A stretch of 11,826 nucleotides of DNA from Hydrogenophaga sp. (GTDB lineage: Bacteria > Pseudomonadota > Gammaproteobacteria > Burkholderiales > Burkholderiaceae_C). Each line of letters opens with the position of its first letter. Within the stretch, counting starts at the first letter, position 1. Below the pieces are notes generated by a model, which was given only the letters and a program-made list of their open reading frames with translations, ran no database searches and was not told where the DNA came from. Where the stretch lies: NCBI GenBank assembly GCA_030684755.1, contig JAUXXN010000114.1, positions 1 through 11,826 of the forward strand, read 5' to 3'. A program made the translations under genes and the position numbers. Of the stretch, positions 7,851 to 11,826 are shown piece by piece.

Positions 7851-9257
7851 TCAGCCGCGCATCAGCGCCTCAATGTCATCGGCCTTCACGGGCACGTCGC
7901 GGCTGATCAGTTCGCAGCTGTGTTCGGTCACGATGGCGTCGTCTTCAATGCGGATGCCGATGTTCCAGAATTCGCGTGGAATGCGGTCGCTGGGGCGCAC
8001 GTACAGGCCGGGCTCGATGGTGAGCGCCATGCCCGGGCGCAAGATCCGGCTGGGCCGGTCTCTGATGGTTTCGCCGCTCAGCGGGTCTTTGCGTTCGCTC
8101 ACCGTGCCCAGTTCAGAGGGTTCCACGTAGCTACCGCAGTCGTGTACGTCCATGCCCAGCCAGTGGCCGGTGCGGTGCATGTAGTGGGCGAAATAGTGGC
8201 GGTGTTCAATCGCGTCTTCCAGCGTGCCCACCTGGTTTTTGTCCAGCAGGCCCAGATCAAGCATGCCCTGGGTGAGCACCTTCACCGTGGCTTCGTGGGG
8301 GTCCACAAAGCGGTTGCCCGGTTGGGTGGCGGCAATGGCAGCTTCTTGGCTGGCCAGCACCAGGTCGTACAGCACGCGCTGCGGCCCGGTGAAGCGGCCG
8401 TTGGCGGGGAAGGTGCGGGTGATGTCGGAGGCGTAGCCGTCGAGCTCGCAGCCTGCGTCAATCAGCACCAGTTCACCGTCGCGGATGGCCGCGTTGTCGG
8501 CTCGGTAGTGCAGCACGCAGGCGTTGGCGCCGGCGGCCACGATGCTGCTGTAGGCCGGGTACTGTGAGCCATGCTGGCGGAATTCGTGCAGCAGCTCCGC
8601 GTCCAGGTGGTATTCGCGCACGTCTTGCCCGGCGCTCAGCATGGCCGCGCTGCGCTGCATGGCGCGGATGTGGGCGCGTGCGCTGATTCGCGCCGCACGC
8701 CGCATGATGCCCTGCTCGTGAGCGTCCTTGATCAGCCGCATTTCATCAAGCACGCCGCACAGGTCGCGCTGCACCTCGGGACACAGCGCGCCGTAGCGCA
8801 CGCGGGCGCGCACGCTTTGAAGCCAGCCGTCTACCCGGCCTTCCAGCCCTTTGTGGGTGGCAAACGGGTACCAGACGGTGTGGCGGTTTTCCAGCAGCCG
8901 GGGCAGTCGCTGGTCCAGCTCCGCGACCGAAAATGCCTGGCTCATGCCCAGGTGGCTGGGCGCGGCTTCCGGTCCCATGCGAATGCCGTCCCAGATCTCG
9001 CGTTCCAGGTCTTTGGGCTGGCAAAACAGCGTGGTTTCGCCGTCGGCGGTGATCACCAGCCAAGCGTTGGGCTCGGTGAAACCGGTCAGGTAATAGAAAT
9101 AACTGTCGTGCCGGAACAGAAATTCGCTGTCACGGTTGCGCGAGCGCTCGGGCGCGGTGGGCACGATGGCGATGCCGCCAGCACCCAGTTGGGCGGCCAC
9201 GCGGGCGCGGCGTTCGGCGTACAGATGGAAGTGGGTGGTGGTGTCCATGGCCGACAT
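7851..9257 (-). CDS. pepP: Xaa-Pro aminopeptidase (aminopeptidase P)
   Basis: The product has 468 residues, slightly longer than E. coli PepP (441). It is a metal-dependent peptidase that removes an N-terminal residue preceding proline. The N-terminal aminopeptidase-P domain (about 8-140) includes RNRDSEFLFRHDSYFYYLTGF. The C-terminal pita-bread domain (about 180-460) carries all five metal ligands: Asp267 (LIDAG), Asp278 (SDITRTFP), His365 (HRTGHWLGMDVHD), Glu415 (TIEPGLY) and Glu438 (GIRIEDD). It has no signal peptide and is cytoplasmic. The ATG at 9257 is the first; a second ATG three codons on (9248) is also possible, and neither has a good ribosome site. murU ends 75 bases upstream and the MOSC gene starts 26 bases downstream on the same strand, suggesting one transcript. 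Confidence 0.95.
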   Translation of the reverse strand: MSAMDTTTHFHLYAERRARVAAQLGAGGIAIVPTAPERSRNRDSEFLFRHDSYFYYLTGFTEPNAWLVITADGETTLFCQPKDLEREIWDGIRMGPEAAPSHLGMSQAFSVAELDQRLPRLLENRHTVWYPFATHKGLEGRVDGWLQSVRARVRYGALCPEVQRDLCGVLDEMRLIKDAHEQGIMRRAARISARAHIRAMQRSAAMLSAGQDVREYHLDAELLHEFRQHGSQYPAYSSIVAAGANACVLHYRADNAAIRDGELVLIDAGCELDGYASDITRTFPANGRFTGPQRVLYDLVLASQEAAIAATQPGNRFVDPHEATVKVLTQGMLDLGLLDKNQVGTLEDAIEHRHYFAHYMHRTGHWLGMDVHDCGSYVEPSELGTVSERKDPLSGETIRDRPSRILRPGMALTIEPGLYVRPSDRIPREFWNIGIRIEDDAIVTEHSCELISRDVPVKADDIEALMRG

Positions 9258-9332
9258 TGTGCGGCTTTTGGATCGCCTTTGCCTCCGCCGGGGTGTGCCC
9301 CTGATCGACCCAGGCGGCTGCCTGACTGCCGT

Positions 9333-10073
9333 TCAGCCCAGGAGGCGGTTCAGTTCTTTCAGTCGTTCGGGCGTACCCACGTCGGCCCAACGGCCGGTGT
9401 ACAACTCGGCGCTCACGAGCCCAGCGTCCATGGCCTTGCGCAGCAGCGGCGCCAGCGGCTCGGCGGTGCCTTGTGGGTTGCCGGGTATGGTGTCGCACCA
9501 AGGGGCATCAAACAAAGCGCGCCGGTACAGGCCGATGGTGCTGTAGGTGAACTTTTCGTCGGCTTGGTTCAGTGCCAAGCCGTTGCCGCCGAGGCCAAAG
9601 TCGCCACTGGGGTTGTGCAGCGGGTTGGGCACCAGCCAGATGTGGGCCAGTTGGTCGCTGGCAACGAAGCGCTCCACGCTGCCTGAGGTGAAGGCAAAGT
9701 CGGGCGCGAACACGTCCCCGGCCAACACCCAGAACATATCGCCCAGCTGCGGCAGCGCGCGAGAAATGCCACCCGCCGTCTCCAAGGCGTAACCAAAGTC
9801 CTGACCTTCGTGTGAAAACGCGATCTCGGCGCCCGGTTGTTGCTCGGGCCAGTCTGCAAAACGCTGCTCAATTTGCTCGCCCAGCCAAGCGGTGTTCACC
9901 ACCACGCGCGAAAAACCACCGCGCAGCAGGGCCTCCATGGGCCATTGCATCAAGGGTTTGCCTCGCACACTCAGCAAGGGTTTGGGGGTGTGGTCGGTCA
10001 GCGGGCGCATGCGCATGCCGCGTCCGGCGGCCAGCAGCATGGCGGGAACGGAAGGGGGAGGGTTGCGCAACAT
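9333..10073 (-). CDS. murU: N-acetylmuramate alpha-1-phosphate uridylyltransferase MurU
   Basis: The product has 246 residues. MurU makes UDP-N-acetylmuramate from MurNAc 1-phosphate and UTP in the peptidoglycan recycling route that bypasses fosfomycin-sensitive synthesis. The nucleotidyltransferase signature LLAAGRGMRMRPLT is at about 13-26, followed by TPKPLL, the MurU-like VNTAWLGEQIE, SHEG, ETAGGI, LAGDV with a metal-binding Asp, GDFGL, and the C-terminal GRWADVGTPERL. These match Pseudomonas MurU in order. The open frame continues upstream to 10982, but that part is antisense to tkt. The ATG at 10073 gives a short leader before the catalytic motif, as in the family; an ATG at 10040 would begin directly at MLLAAG, with no leader before the motif. 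The partner kinase gene amgK is not in the window. It heads the probable murU-pepP-MOSC-pfkB transcript. Confidence 0.88.
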   Translation of the reverse strand: MLRNPPPSVPAMLLAAGRGMRMRPLTDHTPKPLLSVRGKPLMQWPMEALLRGGFSRVVVNTAWLGEQIEQRFADWPEQQPGAEIAFSHEGQDFGYALETAGGISRALPQLGDMFWVLAGDVFAPDFAFTSGSVERFVASDQLAHIWLVPNPLHNPSGDFGLGGNGLALNQADEKFTYSTIGLYRRALFDAPWCDTIPGNPQGTAEPLAPLLRKAMDAGLVSAELYTGRWADVGTPERLKELNRLLG

Positions 10074-10118
10074 GGTGGGTCCAGCAGTAAGGGGCTGCAG
10101 CTGTGCTGAAGCGGTTGA

Positions 10119-10148
10119 ATTATGGGTGAGGGCCGCGTTTTGTGGGAA
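10119..10148 (-). promoter_or_regulatory. Probable murU promoter
   Basis: On the minus strand TTCCCA (10148-10143) and CATAAT (10124-10119) are 18 bases apart, 4 and 5 matches to the sigma-70 hexamers, about 45 bases before the murU ATG. It shares the 171-base spacer with the oppositely directed tkt promoter. Confidence 0.4.
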
Positions 10149-10166
10149 GGCTGTGCATGCTTCAGG

Positions 10167-10198
10167 TTGAGGCTTCGCAACGGACCGATAAAATCGGT
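10167..10198 (+). promoter_or_regulatory. tkt promoter with a palindrome over the -10 box
   Basis: TTGAGG (10167-10172) and TAAAAT (10189-10194) are 16 bases apart, 4 and 5 matches to consensus, about 50 bases before the tkt ATG. The -10 lies inside the inverted repeat ACCGAT-AAA-ATCGGT (10184-10198), a possible operator. The expected leader contains a small GCGCA/TGCGC hairpin at 10205-10216 and no clear ribosome binding site before the ATG. Confidence 0.55.
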
Positions 10199-10244
10199 GG
10201 TTTGGCGCATTTGCGCTGCCACCTCCATCCATTGGTTTCTCCCC

Positions 10245-11826
10245 ATGTCCGACGCAGCCAGCACACCTTCCAGCACCGCCCCTGTTGACGCCCCGATGGC
10301 GGCCCCCGTGGCCGCAGCAGCACCCAGCGTGTCGGCACAGACCCAGGCCAACGCCATCCGCGCGCTCGCCATGGACGCGGTGCAGGCGGCCAATTCTGGC
10401 CACCCCGGCGCGCCCATGGGCATGGCCGACATGGCCGTGGCTCTGTGGGGCCGCCACCTGCGCCACAACCCGACCAACCCGGCCTGGGCCAACCGCGACC
10501 GCTTCGTGCTGTCCAACGGCCATGGCTCCATGTTGATCTACGCGCTGCTGCACCTGACCGGCTACAAACTGCCCATGCAAGAGCTGAAGAACTTCCGCCA
10601 GCTTGGCAGCAAAACCGCCGGTCACCCCGAAGTGGGCCACACCCCCGGCGTGGAAACCACCACCGGCCCGCTGGGCCAGGGCATCACCAACGCGGTGGGC
10701 ATGGCGCTGGCCGAGAAGCTGCTGGCCAGCGAGTTCAACCGCGAAAGTCACACGGTCGTAGACCACCACACCTACGTGTTCATGGGCGACGGTTGTCTGA
10801 TGGAAGGCATCAGCCACGAAGCGGTCGCTTTGGCGGGCGCCTGGAAGCTCAACAAGCTGGTCGCCCTGTACGACGACAACGGCATTTCCATCGACGGCCA
10901 AGTCGCGCCCTGGTTCATCGACGACACGCCCAAGCGCTTTGAAGCCTGCGGCTGGAACGTCATTCGCGCCGTGGACGGCCATGACGCTGATGCGGTGGAT
11001 GCCGCCATTTCAGCCGCCAAGAACAGCGCCGACAAGCCCACGCTGATCTGCTGCAAGACCAGCATCGGCAAAGGCAGCCCCAACCGTGCCAACACCGCCA
11101 AGGCCCATGGCGAACCGCTGGGCGCTGAAGAAATCAAGCTCACCCGAGAGGCACTGGACTGGCCGCACGCCCCGTTTGTGATCCCGAAAAACGTGCTGGC
11201 AGCCTGGGACGCAAAAGCCGCCGGCAAGGCCGCAGAAGCCGCTTGGAACACCCAGTTCGCCGCCTACAAGGCCGCCTTCCCCGATCTGGCCAAAGAGTTT
11301 GTGCGCCGCATGAAAGGCGAGCTGCCCAAGAAGTTCAACCAAGTGGCCGTGGACGCCGTGCTGGCGGCCCATACCAAAGCCGAAACCGTGGCCAGCCGCA
11401 AGGCCAGCCAAATCGCACTGGAAACCTTCACCGCAGCCCTGCCCGAGCTGCTGGGCGGCAGCGCCGACCTGACCGGCTCCAATCTGACCAACACCAAGTC
11501 CACCCCCAACCTGCGCTTTGATTTGGCGGGCAACGTGGTGAAAAACGAGGCGGGCCAAGGCGGGCGCCACATCAACTACGGCGTGCGCGAATTCGGCATG
11601 GCCGCCATCATGAACGGCGTGGCGCTGCACGGTGGTTTCATCCCCTACGGCGGTACCTTCCTCACGTTCAGCGACTACAGCCGCAACGCCATCCGCATGG
11701 CCGCGCTGATGAAGCAGCGCGTCACCCACGTGATCACGCACGACAGCAACGCCCTGGCCGAAGACGGCCCCACGCACCAGACGGACGACCACGCCGCCAG
11801 CCTCCGCCAGAGTCCCACTCAGGACG
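10245..11826 (+). CDS. tkt: Transketolase, 3' end cut by window
   Basis: The frame is open for 527 codons to the window end; full transketolases have about 665-690 residues. The enzyme moves two-carbon units between sugar phosphates using thiamine diphosphate, linking the pentose phosphate pathway (or Calvin cycle) to glycolysis. Against E. coli TktA: His26=His53 ([12 protein letters not shown]), His66=His93 (SNGHGSM), the cofactor motif GDGCLMEG then [10 protein letters not shown], Glu411=Glu449 (YGVREFGM), His461=His499, Asp469=Asp507 and His473=His511. Compared with TktA it has about 27 extra N-terminal residues rich in Ala, Pro and Ser. The ATG at 10245 is the first; an ATG at 10296 would remove most of this extension, and neither has a clear ribosome site. 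From residue 502 on the sequence departs from the invariant family pattern (see findings). It is divergent from murU. Confidence 0.95.
   Translation, partial: MSDAASTPSSTAPVDAPMAAPVAAAAPSVSAQTQANAIRALAMDAVQAANSGHPGAPMGMADMAVALWGRHLRHNPTNPAWANRDRFVLSNGHGSMLIYALLHLTGYKLPMQELKNFRQLGSKTAGHPEVGHTPGVETTTGPLGQGITNAVGMALAEKLLASEFNRESHTVVDHHTYVFMGDGCLMEGISHEAVALAGAWKLNKLVALYDDNGISIDGQVAPWFIDDTPKRFEACGWNVIRAVDGHDADAVDAAISAAKNSADKPTLICCKTSIGKGSPNRANTAKAHGEPLGAEEIKLTREALDWPHAPFVIPKNVLAAWDAKAAGKAAEAAWNTQFAAYKAAFPDLAKEFVRRMKGELPKKFNQVAVDAVLAAHTKAETVASRKASQIALETFTAALPELLGGSADLTGSNLTNTKSTPNLRFDLAGNVVKNEAGQGGRHINYGVREFGMAAIMNGVALHGGFIPYGGTFLTFSDYSRNAIRMAALMKQRVTHVITHDSNALAEDGPTHQTDDHAASLRQSPTQD

Noticed and set aside
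10074..10982. Upstream extension of the murU frame by 303 codons
   Set aside because: It runs antisense through the tkt promoter and the conserved start of tkt; the MurU family begins just before the LLAAGRG motif.
11010..11792. Minus-strand open frame of 260 codons opposite tkt
   Set aside because: Shadow of tkt, Gly- and Val-rich, with no recognisable domain.

Overview
The window is GC-rich DNA (about 60% G+C by eye) with the coding style of a betaproteobacterium, most likely Comamonadaceae (Hydrogenophaga, Rhodoferax, Limnohabitans or a relative). This placement rests on protein resemblance and gene content. No rRNA or tRNA gene is present to confirm it. Most of the window is core chromosome; I see no insertion sequence, phage gene or CRISPR array.

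Layout. Positions 1-2369, plus strand: the last codons of lptD, then surA and rsmA, an envelope-biogenesis and ribosome-maturation cluster. LptD is a known client of SurA. The usual pdxA between surA and rsmA is absent. Positions 2370-3600, minus strand: a two-gene cassette, a secreted RNase Sa/barnase-type guanyl-specific ribonuclease followed by a barstar-family inhibitor. It converges on rsmA, and a terminator lies between them. Positions 3782-6082, minus: the NADP malic enzyme MaeB with its C-terminal phosphotransacetylase-like domain. Positions 6243-10073, minus: four closely spaced genes in the transcription order murU (peptidoglycan recycling uridylyltransferase), pepP (Xaa-Pro aminopeptidase), a YiiM-like MOSC protein and pfkB (Pfk-2-type phosphofructokinase). 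Positions 10245-11826, plus: transketolase (tkt), divergent from murU and cut by the window end.

How the genes fit together. Pfk, transketolase and malic enzyme are central-carbon enzymes: upper glycolysis, pentose phosphate or Calvin cycle, and the pyruvate-malate node. MurU and the LptD/SurA genes serve the envelope; in pseudomonads murU with amgK lies beside lptD, so part of that neighbourhood seems to be kept here. The ribonuclease-barstar pair is the one accessory module, best read as a secreted nuclease with an intracellular self-protection protein.

Most notable: the RNase-barstar pair, whose inhibitor is about twice the length of classical barstar, and the last 80 or so bases of tkt, where normally invariant residues change in a way that looks more like end-of-sequence error than biology. 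I did not find a convincing wholly new system.
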